From: Desulfotomaculum copahuensis
GTDB lineage: Bacteria > Bacillota > Desulfotomaculia > Desulfotomaculales > Desulfovirgulaceae
DNA: 48,641 nt
Direction: 5' to 3'
Assembly: GCF_001655685.1 (NCBI RefSeq)
Contig: NZ_LYVF01000188.1
Location: 1 to 48,641, forward strand
Shown: one piece after another, positions 25,011-33,901 of the stretch
How positions within the stretch are numbered: position 1 is the stretch's first letter
Layout: each line of letters starts with the position of its first letter
Program-made: the position numbers and the translations under genes
The notes under the pieces: generated by a model
Seen by the model: the letters and a program-made list of their open reading frames with translations, nothing else
What the model was told of the DNA's origin: nothing
The model's database searches: none

Positions 25011-25916
25011 CTACCCGAAGGCGCGGGCCAGACGGCTGAAAAAGCCGTTGATCCCCGGACGGCGCACCGCCGCTTCTTCCCGCCGTCCGGTAAGCAGCTG
25101 GCCGGCCATGTCCGCCACGGCGCGCGCCGGCCGGGAGCGCGGTTCGGCCAGCATAAAGGGACGCTGCGCGCGCACGGCCCGGTTCACCGCCCGGTCCTCG
25201 TAAATGGCGCCCAGATAGCGCACGCCGATATCCAGAAAGCGGCCGGCCGCCGCCTCCACGCGCCGCGCCGTCTCCCGCGCCTCCGCCCCGCCGGCCGCCC
25301 GGCTCACCGCCAGCAGCACTTCGCGGTGGGAGCGGAAGCGGGAGAGCACCTTGATCAGCGCGTAGCCGTCGGTGAGTGAGGTCGGCTCCGGGGTGATCAC
25401 CACGATCACCTCGCCGGCGGCGGCCAGAAAGGCCAGCACGTTTTTAGATATGCCCGCCCCGGTGTCGATGAGCAGGAAATCCGCCTCTCCGTCCAGCTGC
25501 GCCAGCGAAGCCACCAGCTGACTGCGCCGCTGCTGATCCAGGTTGGCCAGTTCCAGGAAGCCCGAACCGCCGGAGATGAAGCGGACGCCGCCGGGGGCCG
25601 GCACCAGCGCGTCATGGATGTCCCGGCCGCGGTACAGGCAGTCGAACAGGTTGACGGGCGGCGTCACGCCGAGCAGCACTTCCACGTTGGCCAGGCCGAG
25701 GTCGGCGTCCAGGATGATCACCCGCTGCTCCAGGGCGGCCAGGGCCAGGCCCAGGTTCACCGTCAGGTTGCTCTTGCCCACCCCGCCCTTGCCGCTGGCC
25801 ACGGCGAGCACACGCGCGCCGGCCGGGGCGGCCTCCGGGCAAGCGGGGGCGAAAGCGCCCGCGCCGGCACTCCGGCGTAAAACTCCGGTTTTTATTTCGT
25901 TTTGCCGGCCCCACAT
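25011..25916 (-). CDS. flhG: FlhG/YlxH (FleN) MinD-like ATPase
   Basis: 301 residues from ATG 25916, behind GGGGG with 8 nt spacing; the frame reaches 26111 but the added part is not FlhG-like. Deviant Walker A SGKGGVGKSN (about 41-50), Walker A' region IILDADLGLANVEVLLG, and DFLLIDTGAGISKNVLAF as Walker B. The C-terminus is basic (RRPGINGFFSRLARAFG), fitting membrane binding. FlhG controls flagellar number and placement with FlhF and binds C-ring components. The usual N-terminal DQAxxLR FlhF-activating motif is not obvious (RQNEIKTGVLRR stands there), which matters given the altered FlhF. About 208 bp separate it from flhF. Confidence 0.92.
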   Translation of the reverse strand: MWGRQNEIKTGVLRRSAGAGAFAPACPEAAPAGARVLAVASGKGGVGKSNLTVNLGLALAALEQRVIILDADLGLANVEVLLGVTPPVNLFDCLYRGRDIHDALVPAPGGVRFISGGSGFLELANLDQQRRSQLVASLAQLDGEADFLLIDTGAGISKNVLAFLAAAGEVIVVITPEPTSLTDGYALIKVLSRFRSHREVLLAVSRAAGGAEARETARRVEAAAGRFLDIGVRYLGAIYEDRAVNRAVRAQRPFMLAEPRSRPARAVADMAGQLLTGRREEAAVRRPGINGFFSRLARAFG

Positions 25917-26124
25917 GAAACAAACCCCCATGATTTTTCCCGGTTTTGGTCCGGGCCGGACGGATCTCCGGGCGCAGGCGCCTTCTCCAGACCGGTCAAA
26001 ATAGATGTGTTGGCAAATGTGACGGGGAAAGCTGTATCCATCGCCACAGCTGTTTTCATGGTGTCGCCGCCCCGGTGCCCGGCCGGGCTTACCGGGTAGG
26101 CGCCTCCGCATTAATTTTACGCCC

Positions 26125-27624
26125 CTAGTCTGTTTCTTCCAGCAAAAGCGCCGCCAGCCGGCGCGGGGTCAGGGTTTCCAGATCGTCGGGCACGCTCTGG
26201 CCGGCGGTCACATAGGACACCGGGCGGCCGGTCTGCTGCACCAGGTTGAGCGCCGGGCCGCGCACGGCTGTTTCGTCCAGTTTGGTGAACACCAGTTGGG
26301 TGAAACCGGTGCGTGAAAAAGCACCGGCCATGTCCAGCAGGTCGCGCGAACGGGTGGTGGCGCTTAGCGTCAGGAAAATTTCCCGCCCCGGTTCCAGGAC
26401 GTCCAGAAAGCTTTTCAGTTTGAGCAGCTGGGCGGCGTTGCGGTGGGAGACGCCTTCGGTGTCGATGAGCACCGCGTGCTTGTCCCGGTGCGTCCGCACG
26501 GCCGCGGCCAGTTCCGCCGGGGTCATCACCACTTCGGCCGGCACGCCCAGAGTTTCGCCATAAAATTTCAATTCCTCGGCCACGCCGAAGCGGTGGCTGT
26601 ACAGGGCCACCAGGGCGATGCGCCTGTTTTCAAACAGGACCAGCCGGGTGGCCAGCTTGGCCAGGGTGGTGGTTTTACCCACCCCGGTCGGGCCGATGAA
26701 GGCATAAACGGCTTTTTCCGCGCCGGTATCCCGTCCGGGCCGGCCGGACAGCCGGGCAGCGCCATGGTCCGGATGTCCGGCCGGCGTATGGCGGCCGGAC
26801 GCCTCCGGCGGCCCGGCGTCCGGCACAGGGCCGTCGTGCACTGCGCGAGGGGCGGAACCGTGCTGAACACCGCCGGCATCCTCCCCGGGGAGCAATCTTT
26901 CCCGCCTCCCGGTGATCAGTGCCCGGCCGGCAACCGGTTCCGGCCGGACGGCGCCGGCCGGCGTATGGTTCACCGCCGCGCCGGACGGCGGCCGGTAGGC
27001 GGGCTCCACCAGAGCGGCCAGGCGGCTTTTCAAACGGACGCGGAGCAGTTCCTCCGCCTCATCCTCCTCCCCGTCCGGCCCGGTCAGGCCGTCCAGCAGG
27101 CGCTCCACCACCTCCGGCAACACTTCCATTTCCAGCAGTTTCCGCCGCCAGCGGCGCGCCGGATCACCTTCCATCAGCGTTTCCTCCTGTTGTTTGAGGA
27201 TTATATTAAATGAAGAGGGACCATTTTCCTGCCCGGAAGCGGTAAATTTCTCCTTTACAGTCGAATTTTCCACCCGGACGGCCGGGACCGCAGGCCGGCC
27301 GCCAGGAAGCACCGTCCGCACCACGCCCGCCAACCGGACGGCATCCGCCGCACCGCGCACGGCATCACCGCAGCCGGCCGCAATGGCGCCCACTTCAATG
27401 GTGCACGTCTCCCCCCGCCCGGCCGGCAGGCCGGCCGGGGCGGCGCTGCCCGGCGGTTCGTCCAGCGCGGCGGTCACTTCCAGCTGCAGCGGCCGGAAAA
27501 AGTCAAGCAGGTTTTGGCGCGGCAGGCGGTAGCTGCTGATGATCACCGCCTCCGGACCCATGTCGTCCCGGATCAGGCGCATAGCCTCCTGCATTTCGCG
27601 CACCACGTATTTTTTTACTTTCAT
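26125..27624 (-). CDS. flhF: FlhF, SRP-like GTPase with altered G2 and G3 motifs
   Basis: 499 residues. The N-terminal B domain (MKVKKYVVREMQEAMRLIRD) is standard, then a long Pro/Gly/Arg-rich linker (about 55-300), then an NG GTPase domain. The P-loop GPTGVGKTTT (311-320), TKLD (447-450) and GQSVPDD (475-481) are kept. But the DTYRIxA motif reads LYSHRFG (341-347), with Tyr342 in place of the Asp, and DTAGR reads DTEGV (388-392), with Val392 in place of the Arg. Both residues serve nucleotide hydrolysis in SRP GTPases. FlhF places the flagellum. GTP binding may persist, but hydrolysis is doubtful. Its ATG overlaps the flhA stop by 4 bp. Confidence 0.93.
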   Translation of the reverse strand: MKVKKYVVREMQEAMRLIRDDMGPEAVIISSYRLPRQNLLDFFRPLQLEVTAALDEPPGSAAPAGLPAGRGETCTIEVGAIAAGCGDAVRGAADAVRLAGVVRTVLPGGRPAVPAVRVENSTVKEKFTASGQENGPSSFNIILKQQEETLMEGDPARRWRRKLLEMEVLPEVVERLLDGLTGPDGEEDEAEELLRVRLKSRLAALVEPAYRPPSGAAVNHTPAGAVRPEPVAGRALITGRRERLLPGEDAGGVQHGSAPRAVHDGPVPDAGPPEASGRHTPAGHPDHGAARLSGRPGRDTGAEKAVYAFIGPTGVGKTTTLAKLATRLVLFENRRIALVALYSHRFGVAEELKFYGETLGVPAEVVMTPAELAAAVRTHRDKHAVLIDTEGVSHRNAAQLLKLKSFLDVLEPGREIFLTLSATTRSRDLLDMAGAFSRTGFTQLVFTKLDETAVRGPALNLVQQTGRPVSYVTAGQSVPDDLETLTPRRLAALLLEETD

Positions 27625-29693
27625 TCCACCGTCACCGTCCCCAGCGCCTCCACTTCAATATCGGGCGCAATCTCATTCAAAGACAGCACCGCCAGATTGG
27701 GCAGGTAGCGTTCAATCAGCCGCCGGAAGGGCAGGCGCACCCGCGGGGAGCAGAGCACCACCGGCGTCAAACCCTTGATGCTCATATTTTCCGCCGCCGC
27801 CCGCACTTTTTCCAGCACCTGCCGGGCCAGTCCCGGCTCCAGCACCGGATAGGCGCCCAGCTGCGTCTTTTGCGTGGCGTCCTCCAGCGTTTTTTCCAAC
27901 CGCGGATGCAGGGTGAACACGGCCAGTTTGCCTTCCGGCGTCAGGTAGAGCCGGCTGAGCGTGCGGGCCATGGCGCCGCGCACATGATCGGTGAGAAAGT
28001 CGGCGTCCCGGTTGAGCCGCGCCCCGTCGGCCAGCGCCTCCAGGATGGTGACCATGTCCCGCAGCGGCACCCGCTCCCGCAGCAGGTTTTGCAGCACCTT
28101 CTGCACCTCGCCCAGGCCGAGCAGGTCGGGCGACAATTCCTCCACCACCGCCGGGTCCTTTTCCTTCACCGCCTCCAGCAGTTCCTTCACCTCCTGGCGG
28201 CCCAGCAGTTCGTGGGCGTGCGCTTTGATGAACTCCGTCAGGTGGGTGACCAGCACGGTGGACGGATCCACCACCGTCAGACCGGCCAGTTCCAGCTTCT
28301 CCTTCTCCGCCGCGGTGACCCACCAGGCCGGCAGGCCGAAGGTCGGTTCGGTGGTCGGGATGCCGGGGATGTCCTTTTCCCGGCCGGCGGGGTCCATGGC
28401 CAGGAAGTGGCCGGGCATCAGTTCGGCCCGGGCGCCCTCCTCGCCGCGGATCTTGAAGACGTAGGTGTTGGGCGTCAGCTGCAGGTTGTCCCGGATGCGG
28501 ATCGGCCGCACATAAATGCCCATCTCCAGGGCGCACTGCCGGCGCACCGCGGCCAGGCGGTGCAGCAGGTCGCCGCCCTGGTTTTCATCGGTGAGCGGGA
28601 TCAGGTTGTAGCCGAATTCAATCTGCAGCGGGTCCACCTGGAAGTAAGTGGCCACGTTTTCCGGCTCCCGGCGGCTCTGCTGCATCTGCTGGCGGGCCTG
28701 CGCCTCCCGGCGGCTGGTTTCTTCCCTTTGTTTTTCCCGGGCCAGGCTGCGGGCGGCGAAAAAGGCCGCCACGGACAGGCTCAAAAACAGGATGTTCGGC
28801 ATGGCCGGGATGCAGCCGAGCACAAAGAGCACTCCGGCCACCACGAAAAGGATTTTCGGAAAGGCGGTGAACTGCCGGGAGATGTCCGCGCCGAAGCTGG
28901 CGTCGGAGGTGGCCCGGGTGACCAGAATACCGGCGGCGGTGGATATGAGCACTGAAGGCACCTGGGTGACCAGACCGTCGCCGATGGTCAGCACGGTGTA
29001 TGTGCGCAGCGCCTCGGTCACCGGCATGCTCATCTGCAGTACGCCGATGGCCAGGCCGCCGATGATGTTCACCAGAGTGATGATGATGCCGGCGATGGCA
29101 TCGCCCCGCACGAACTTGCTGGCGCCGTCCATGGCGCCGAAGAAGTCGGCCTCCCGCTGCAGGCGGCGGCGCTTTTCCCGCGCCTCCGTTTCGGTGATCA
29201 GGCCGGAGTTGAAGTCGGCGTCAATGCTCATCTGCTTGCCGGGCATGGCGTCCAGAGTGAAGCGGGCGCCCACCTCGGCCACCCGGCCGGCGCCGCTGGT
29301 GATCACCACGAACTGGATCACGGTGATGATGATGAAAACGATGAATCCGACCACATAGTTGCCGCCGGCCACGAAATGGCCGAAAGCGTCAATCACGTTG
29401 CCCGCGTAGGCCTGGCCCAGGATCAACCGGGTGGAGGAGATGTTCAGCGCCAGCCGGTAAAGGGTGGTGACCAGCAGCAGCGAGGGAAAGATGGAGAACT
29501 GCAGCGGCTCGGTGGTGAACATGGTGATCAGCAGCACGGTCAGTCCGATAGTGATGGACAGGGACAGCAGCACATCCAGCACGTGAGGGGGCATGGGAAT
29601 GATGATCAGCAGCACGATGCCCACCACCAGGCCGGCAATGAGCAGGTCGGTGTTGCGCTTGAGTTGTGTTTTTACCGCCGTCCGTGCGGGCAT
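27621..29693 (-). CDS. flhA: Flagellar type III export protein FlhA
   Basis: 690 residues from ATG 29693 (GGAGG 8 nt upstream); an upstream in-frame ATG at 29708 would place that site inside the gene. Eight membrane helices in the first half, with the FHIPEP-loop regions well kept (LYRLALNISSTRLIL, FVVITSGAGRVAEVGARFTL, DAMPGKQMSIDADF, EADFFGAMDGASKFVRGDAI). The C-terminal cytoplasmic half (about 350-690) is the chaperone and substrate docking domain forming the export gate ring. Normal length. The 178-bp gap to flhB upstream is unusual for this operon type. Confidence 0.97.
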   Translation of the reverse strand: MPARTAVKTQLKRNTDLLIAGLVVGIVLLIIIPMPPHVLDVLLSLSITIGLTVLLITMFTTEPLQFSIFPSLLLVTTLYRLALNISSTRLILGQAYAGNVIDAFGHFVAGGNYVVGFIVFIIITVIQFVVITSGAGRVAEVGARFTLDAMPGKQMSIDADFNSGLITETEAREKRRRLQREADFFGAMDGASKFVRGDAIAGIIITLVNIIGGLAIGVLQMSMPVTEALRTYTVLTIGDGLVTQVPSVLISTAAGILVTRATSDASFGADISRQFTAFPKILFVVAGVLFVLGCIPAMPNILFLSLSVAAFFAARSLAREKQREETSRREAQARQQMQQSRREPENVATYFQVDPLQIEFGYNLIPLTDENQGGDLLHRLAAVRRQCALEMGIYVRPIRIRDNLQLTPNTYVFKIRGEEGARAELMPGHFLAMDPAGREKDIPGIPTTEPTFGLPAWWVTAAEKEKLELAGLTVVDPSTVLVTHLTEFIKAHAHELLGRQEVKELLEAVKEKDPAVVEELSPDLLGLGEVQKVLQNLLRERVPLRDMVTILEALADGARLNRDADFLTDHVRGAMARTLSRLYLTPEGKLAVFTLHPRLEKTLEDATQKTQLGAYPVLEPGLARQVLEKVRAAAENMSIKGLTPVVLCSPRVRLPFRRLIERYLPNLAVLSLNEIAPDIEVEALGTVTVE

Positions 29694-29886
29694 GGTTATT
29701 GCCTCCATCTGCTAAGATATCTTCCGGCTGCCGGTCCCGCCGGCGGGAGTGTGGAGCGGCATGTCGCGCCGTTCATCCAGCCGGTGAACCGGTGTGTATG
29801 GACCGGAGCCATTATTTATCAAATCCGGCAAATACCGAAGGGGACAGGCCCCTGTTGGCGGCCTTTGGCAACGGTCATCCCGTTTT

Positions 29887-30960
29887 TCAGGCCGGCGGCC
29901 GTCTTTTCTTCAGCCGGTAGACCAGGGCCAGGATCTGGGCCACCGCCTGGTAGAGCTCCACCGGTATTTCCGCGCCGATCTCCACCTGCTGGTAGAGCGC
30001 GCGGGCCAGTTCCGGTTTGGGCATCACCGGCACGTTGTTTTCGGCGGCGATTTCCCGGATGCGCCGGGCCAGGTCGCCGGCCCCCTTGGCCACCACCTGC
30101 GGCGCGGCCATTTCATCTTCCGCGTAGCGCAGGGCCACCGCCACATGGGTGGGGTTGGTGATCACCACCGTGGCCCGGGGCACCTCCTGACGGATGCGGT
30201 TGAGCAGGATCTGACGCATACGGCGGCGCTGCCAGCCCTTGACCACCGGGTCGCCCTCGGTCTGCTTGAGCTCGTCTTTCACTTCCTGCTTGCTCATGCG
30301 CATGTCGCGCGTAAAACTCCAGCGCTGAAAATACATGTCCAGCACGGCCAGGCCGAGGAAGGTGCCGCCGGCCGCCGCGGCCACCGCCAGCAGGGTGCCG
30401 CTCACCGTGCCGAAGGCGGCCTCCGCCGGGCGGGTGAAGATCATGAGCAGGGCGGGCAGGCGCGACTTGACCGTCAAAAAACTCACCGCCCCCACCACCA
30501 GCACCTTGAGCACGCTTTTGGCCAGCTCAACCAGGCTGCGCAGGCTGAACAAGCGCTGCAGGCCGTTCACCGGATTCAGCCGGTCCGGGGAGAATTTCAG
30601 GCTCTCCGTGCTGAAAATAAAGCCGGTCTGCCAGATGTTCACCGCCAGGGCGGCGCCCACCAGCACCACGAAAAAGGGGGCGAACATGCGCATTACGTGC
30701 ATGCCCACATCATAGAGCACCCAGGGCAGGTTCTGCGGCGGCAGGTCAAAGGAAAAGCAGTGGCTGAAATACCAGCTCAACTCCTGTTCCCACTGCACGG
30801 TCGCCCTGACCTGCAGCATGTAGCAGAGCAGCACCGCGGCCATCAGGATCACGGCGGCGCTGAAGTCGCGGCTTTTGGCCACCTGCCCCCGGCGCCTGGC
30901 TTCCTGCAGCCGGCGCGGGGTTGGTGCTTCCGTTTTGTCCTGTGCGCCGCCCCGGGCCAT
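29887..30960 (-). CDS. flhB: Flagellar type III export switch protein FlhB
   Basis: 357 residues, normal. N-terminus DKTEAPTPRRLQEARRRGQVAKSRD-type wording is the family signature. Four membrane helices (about 33-50, 90-110, 140-160, 185-210), then the linker FTRDMRMSKQEVKDELKQTE and the autocleavage motif N269-P-T-H272 (VVITNPTHVAVALRY). Self-cleavage switches export from hook to filament proteins together with FliK. The C-terminal tail LKKRRPPA is basic. ATG behind AAAGGA. Confidence 0.97.
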   Translation of the reverse strand: MARGGAQDKTEAPTPRRLQEARRRGQVAKSRDFSAAVILMAAVLLCYMLQVRATVQWEQELSWYFSHCFSFDLPPQNLPWVLYDVGMHVMRMFAPFFVVLVGAALAVNIWQTGFIFSTESLKFSPDRLNPVNGLQRLFSLRSLVELAKSVLKVLVVGAVSFLTVKSRLPALLMIFTRPAEAAFGTVSGTLLAVAAAAGGTFLGLAVLDMYFQRWSFTRDMRMSKQEVKDELKQTEGDPVVKGWQRRRMRQILLNRIRQEVPRATVVITNPTHVAVALRYAEDEMAAPQVVAKGAGDLARRIREIAAENNVPVMPKPELARALYQQVEIGAEIPVELYQAVAQILALVYRLKKRRPPA

Positions 30961-31123
30961 AACGAAACATTCCTTTCAATAGATAATGCGAAGATTTACG
31001 CCGGTCCGCCGCGTCCGCCGCCGGGGCGGGCCGAGGCCGGTACATTCCTTTTCAAAAATCTGCGCAAACCCTGTGCTTTTAAGCCGGCCCGCCACGGACG
31101 GCACCGGAAACGGCAACCGGCAA

Positions 31124-31891
31124 TCAATGCATCCCTTTTAACACTATGTACAGGTTGCTTTCCATCAACTGCGCCAGGGAGCGGAAGACCACGCCCAAAA
31201 GCGGCGCCATCACGCTCAAAGTAAGCAGTCCCAGGCCGATCTGCAGGGGAAAGCCGAGCATGAAAACATTCATCTCCGGCGCGGTGCGCCCCAACAAGCC
31301 CAGGCAGATGTTCACAATCAGCACCACCGCCACCACCGGCGCGGCAATCTGCACGCCGAGGGCAACCGTTTGGGCAAATACCCGGATTACCGCCAGCGTA
31401 CCGGCGCCGGTGAGAGCCAGGCCGTCCAGGGGCACCAGGTCGAAGCTTTTGGCCAGGGCGGCGATTAATACATGGTGGCCGTCCAGGATGAAAAACAGCA
31501 CCATGCCCAGCAGGTACAAAAAGCGCGAGGTGATCGTGGCCTGCTGCCCCATCATGGGGTCGAACAGGTTGGCCATATAAAAGCCCATCTGGATGTCCAT
31601 GATCTGCCCGGCGATGGTCAGGCTCTGAAAAACCAGGCCGGTCACAAAACCGATGGCCAGGCCGGTGGCGGCTTCCCTGGCCGCCAGCAGGCCGAACCCC
31701 AACAGGCCGCCGGGGACGTGGAAGGACGGGGAGGCCACCACCGGAAAAAGCACCACCGTCAGCGCCAGGGCCAGCCCGGCCTTGGCCGTCTGCGGCACGT
31801 TGGGAAAAACGAACAGCGGCCCGGCCGCCAGAAAGGCGCTGATCCGGATCAGGATTAAAATAAATACTGCTGCCTGATCGTAATTGAGCAA
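31124..31891 (-). CDS. fliR: Flagellar export gate protein FliR
   Basis: 255 residues with about six membrane segments. LILIRISAFLAAGPLF, VTGLVFQSLTIAGQIMDIQM (GFYMANLFDP) and the C-terminal LGLLTLSVMAPLLG match FliR. It forms the export gate core with FliP and FliQ in the membrane inside the basal body. TTG start at 31891, with GGGGGG about 8 nt upstream, 18 bp after fliQ. Followed by a 163-bp gap before flhB. Confidence 0.95.
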   Translation of the reverse strand: MLNYDQAAVFILILIRISAFLAAGPLFVFPNVPQTAKAGLALALTVVLFPVVASPSFHVPGGLLGFGLLAAREAATGLAIGFVTGLVFQSLTIAGQIMDIQMGFYMANLFDPMMGQQATITSRFLYLLGMVLFFILDGHHVLIAALAKSFDLVPLDGLALTGAGTLAVIRVFAQTVALGVQIAAPVVAVVLIVNICLGLLGRTAPEMNVFMLGFPLQIGLGLLTLSVMAPLLGVVFRSLAQLMESNLYIVLKGMH

Positions 31892-31909
31892 GGTGCGTTC
31901 CCCCCGCAG

Positions 31910-32182
31910 TTACTGTGTCAACCCCGGCAGGCGGTTGAAAATCTGTTCGGTGTAGGTGGTCATCAAATGAATCATCCAGGGCGCCAGAATGGCCAGCACC
32001 ACGAAAACAGCAATCATTTTGGGCACAAAGGTCAGCGACTGCTCCTGGATCTGGGTGGTGGCCTGCAGGACGCTGATCACCAGCCCGACAATCAGCGACA
32101 CCGCCAGGGTGGGCAGCGACAGAAGCAGGATCATCACCAGCGCTTCCCGGGTGATTTGTAAAACGAATGTATCAGTCACCAT
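31910..32182 (-). CDS. fliQ: Flagellar export gate protein FliQ
   Basis: 90 residues from ATG 32182; TTG 32191 in frame is possible, and neither has a strong ribosome site. The product VTDTFVLQITREALVMILLL aligns with FliQ starts; two membrane hairpin helices follow (LPTLAVSLIVGLVISVLQAT and MIAVFVVLAILAPWMIHLM) with the conserved QATTQIQEQSLTFVPK loop between them. Subunit of the FliPQR export channel. It lies directly between fliP and fliR, about 14 bp after fliP. Confidence 0.95.
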   Translation of the reverse strand: MVTDTFVLQITREALVMILLLSLPTLAVSLIVGLVISVLQATTQIQEQSLTFVPKMIAVFVVLAILAPWMIHLMTTYTEQIFNRLPGLTQ

Positions 32183-32196
32183 GTCCACCAACCCGT

Positions 32197-33147
32197 CTAA
32201 TGATAGCTTTCCACCAGGGACTTGACCACGAGGTACCAGCCGTCGACCATGACAAAGAGCAAAATTTTGAAAGGCAGGGAGATCATCACCGGCGGCAGCA
32301 TGAACATACCCATGGACATCATGGCCGTGGCCACCACCATGTCGATGACCAGGAACGGCACATAGAGCAGAAAGCCCATTTCAAAGGCCGTCTTCAGTTC
32401 GCTGATCACAAAGGCCGGCGTGAGCACGAGCAGGGAAACGTCGCCGGCGTTGCGCGGCTGCGGCGTTTTGGACAGCTTCACGAACAGGGCCAGGTCTTTT
32501 TCCCGGGTCTGCTTGAGCATAAAGGCGCGCAGGGGTTTGGCCGCCGCATCCCAGGCCTGCTGCTGGGTCAACTGGTTGTTTAAATAAGGCTGCAGCGCCT
32601 GGTCGTTGATCTGGGTGAACACCGGCGCCATCACAAAGGCGGTTAAAAACAGGGCCAGGCCGATGATCACCTGGTTGGGCGGCGTCTGCTGGATGCCGAC
32701 GGCGCTGCGCAAAATGGACAGCACCACCACGATGCGCGTGAAGCTGGTCACCATGACCAGCAGGCCGGGCGCCAGGGCCAGAATGGTCAGCAGGACCAGG
32801 ATCTTGACGCTGTCCACCACCTGGGCCGGGTTGTCCGACGGGTTGACCTGCAGGTTGATGCCCGGCAGGGGCTGCGCCTGCGCCGCGGCCGGCAGGATCA
32901 GCAGGACCGCCGGAATCAAGATGACGGCCAACAGTACCGGCGCGGACAGGAGCCACCGGCGCGCCTGTCCGGGGGTCGCGGTTTTTGGGAACGCCGGTCG
33001 CCGGAAAATTTGTCCCGGGGCCAAAGGTCCGGTGGCAGCCGGCCGCCGGATCGCCCGTCCGGTTGTCGCGACGCGCCGCGGTATGGCGGAAAACCTTTTG
33101 CGCTCTGCCGGTTGAACCTGCACACCTGCTGTTTTTGACAGACTCAT
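32197..33147 (-). CDS. fliP: Flagellar export gate protein FliP with N-terminal extension
   Basis: 316 residues. The FliP core starts with a signal-like segment at about 65-92 (RRWLLSAPVLLAVILIPAVL, AQAQ), then LVLLTILALAPGLLVMVTSF, TRIVVVLSILRSAVGIQQTP, and the end FKILLFVMVDGWYLVVKSLV. Ahead of it lies a basic, Arg/Pro-rich stretch of about 65 residues not normal for FliP, whose signal peptide is usually at the start. No better start codon with a ribosome site was seen near residue 60. The ATG touches the fliO stop. It forms the export channel with FliQ and FliR. Confidence 0.94.
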   Translation of the reverse strand: MSLSKTAGVQVQPAERKRFSAIPRRVATTGRAIRRPAATGPLAPGQIFRRPAFPKTATPGQARRWLLSAPVLLAVILIPAVLLILPAAAQAQPLPGINLQVNPSDNPAQVVDSVKILVLLTILALAPGLLVMVTSFTRIVVVLSILRSAVGIQQTPPNQVIIGLALFLTAFVMAPVFTQINDQALQPYLNNQLTQQQAWDAAAKPLRAFMLKQTREKDLALFVKLSKTPQPRNAGDVSLLVLTPAFVISELKTAFEMGFLLYVPFLVIDMVVATAMMSMGMFMLPPVMISLPFKILLFVMVDGWYLVVKSLVESYH

Positions 33148-33524
33148 TTACCCCGACCTCTTCGTTTCGCAATCCATTCCTTGATTTGTTCCAGCCAATC
33201 CGCCAGCCTGTCCGCCGCCGGGGAAGACCACTGCCCGGCATACCCGGCGGGCACGGGCAGTTCCTCCGGCAGCTGCTCGAATTCGCGCACCACGACGACG
33301 GCGCCGTCCTGGTGGGCCAGCAGGTAGTAGCGATGCCCCACCTGCACCAGGGTCAGCGCAGCCTTGGGGCCCAGGGGCAGCTGCTCCACCACCCGCATGC
33401 GCCGGCCGGACAGAAAAGCGAAACGGCGTCCCAGACCATAGCGGACAACCAGGTAGGCGAGCAGGCAGATCAGGATTAAATAGACCAGCAGCTGAATCAC
33501 GCTGCCCGCCATGCCGCCGCTCAA
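33144..33524 (-). CDS. fliO: Flagellar assembly protein FliO/FliZ
   Basis: 126 residues: one membrane helix near the N-terminus (VIQLLVYLILICLLAYLVVRYG) and a small cytoplasmic beta domain (RMRVVEQLPLGPKAALTLVQ, VGHRYYLLAH), the usual FliO plan, then a basic C-terminus (WIAKRRGRGK). FliO helps FliP assemble. TTG 33524 shares bases with the fliN stop; ATG 33512 is another possible start. Directly upstream of fliP, as in other bacteria. Confidence 0.9.
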   Translation of the reverse strand: MSGGMAGSVIQLLVYLILICLLAYLVVRYGLGRRFAFLSGRRMRVVEQLPLGPKAALTLVQVGHRYYLLAHQDGAVVVVREFEQLPEELPVPAGYAGQWSSPAADRLADWLEQIKEWIAKRRGRGK

Positions 33525-33901
33525 TGCCCGTCCCCACCCGCGGCGCGCTGCTGGAAGGCGTCGTAAATGCTTTCAATGCGCACGCCGAAGTTGGCCCCCA
33601 GGATGATCACTTCCCCCCGGGCGAACGGCTGGTCATTGACCAGCACATCGGCCGTGTCGCCGGCCGGCCGGTCCAGTTCCACCACCGAGCCCGCGCTCAA
33701 TTGCAGGATATCCCGTATTTTTATGGTGGTGCGGCCCAGTTCCACCGTCACGACAATCGGCACGTCCCCCAGGTATTCCAGGGGCACCTTCATCCGGTCT
33801 GTACCCGCTCCGGGCGTCAGGGACGGGAAGCTGACCCGTTTTACGGCCGGGCCGCCCTCCATGCGGTTGATCAAGTTCTGCAGTTCTTCTTCGGTGATCA
33901 T
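33521..33901 (-). CDS. fliN: Flagellar motor switch protein FliN
   Basis: 126 residues from ATG 33901 (GGAAGG about 5 nt upstream); the frame runs to 34045 but that part is not FliN-like. After a short N-terminus with VKRVSFPSLTP comes a SpoA domain: VPIVVTVELGRTTIKIRDIL, SAGSVVELDRPAGD, VLVNDQPFARGEVIILGANF, GVRIESIYD. FliN forms the lower C-ring. It coexists with FliY, whose C-terminus has the same domain, so the C-ring may hold both, as in Thermotoga. Located between fliL and fliO, where B. subtilis has fliM-fliY-cheY. Confidence 0.94.
   Translation of the reverse strand: MITEEELQNLINRMEGGPAVKRVSFPSLTPGAGTDRMKVPLEYLGDVPIVVTVELGRTTIKIRDILQLSAGSVVELDRPAGDTADVLVNDQPFARGEVIILGANFGVRIESIYDAFQQRAAGGDGH

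Noticed and set aside
25917-26124. 55-codon minus-strand frame (MKTAVAMDTAF...) and a suspected second riboswitch between flhF and flhG
   Set aside because: Weak ribosome site and no family for the frame; the GGCAAA word on the plus strand lacks the GACGCAAAGCC core and is on the wrong strand.
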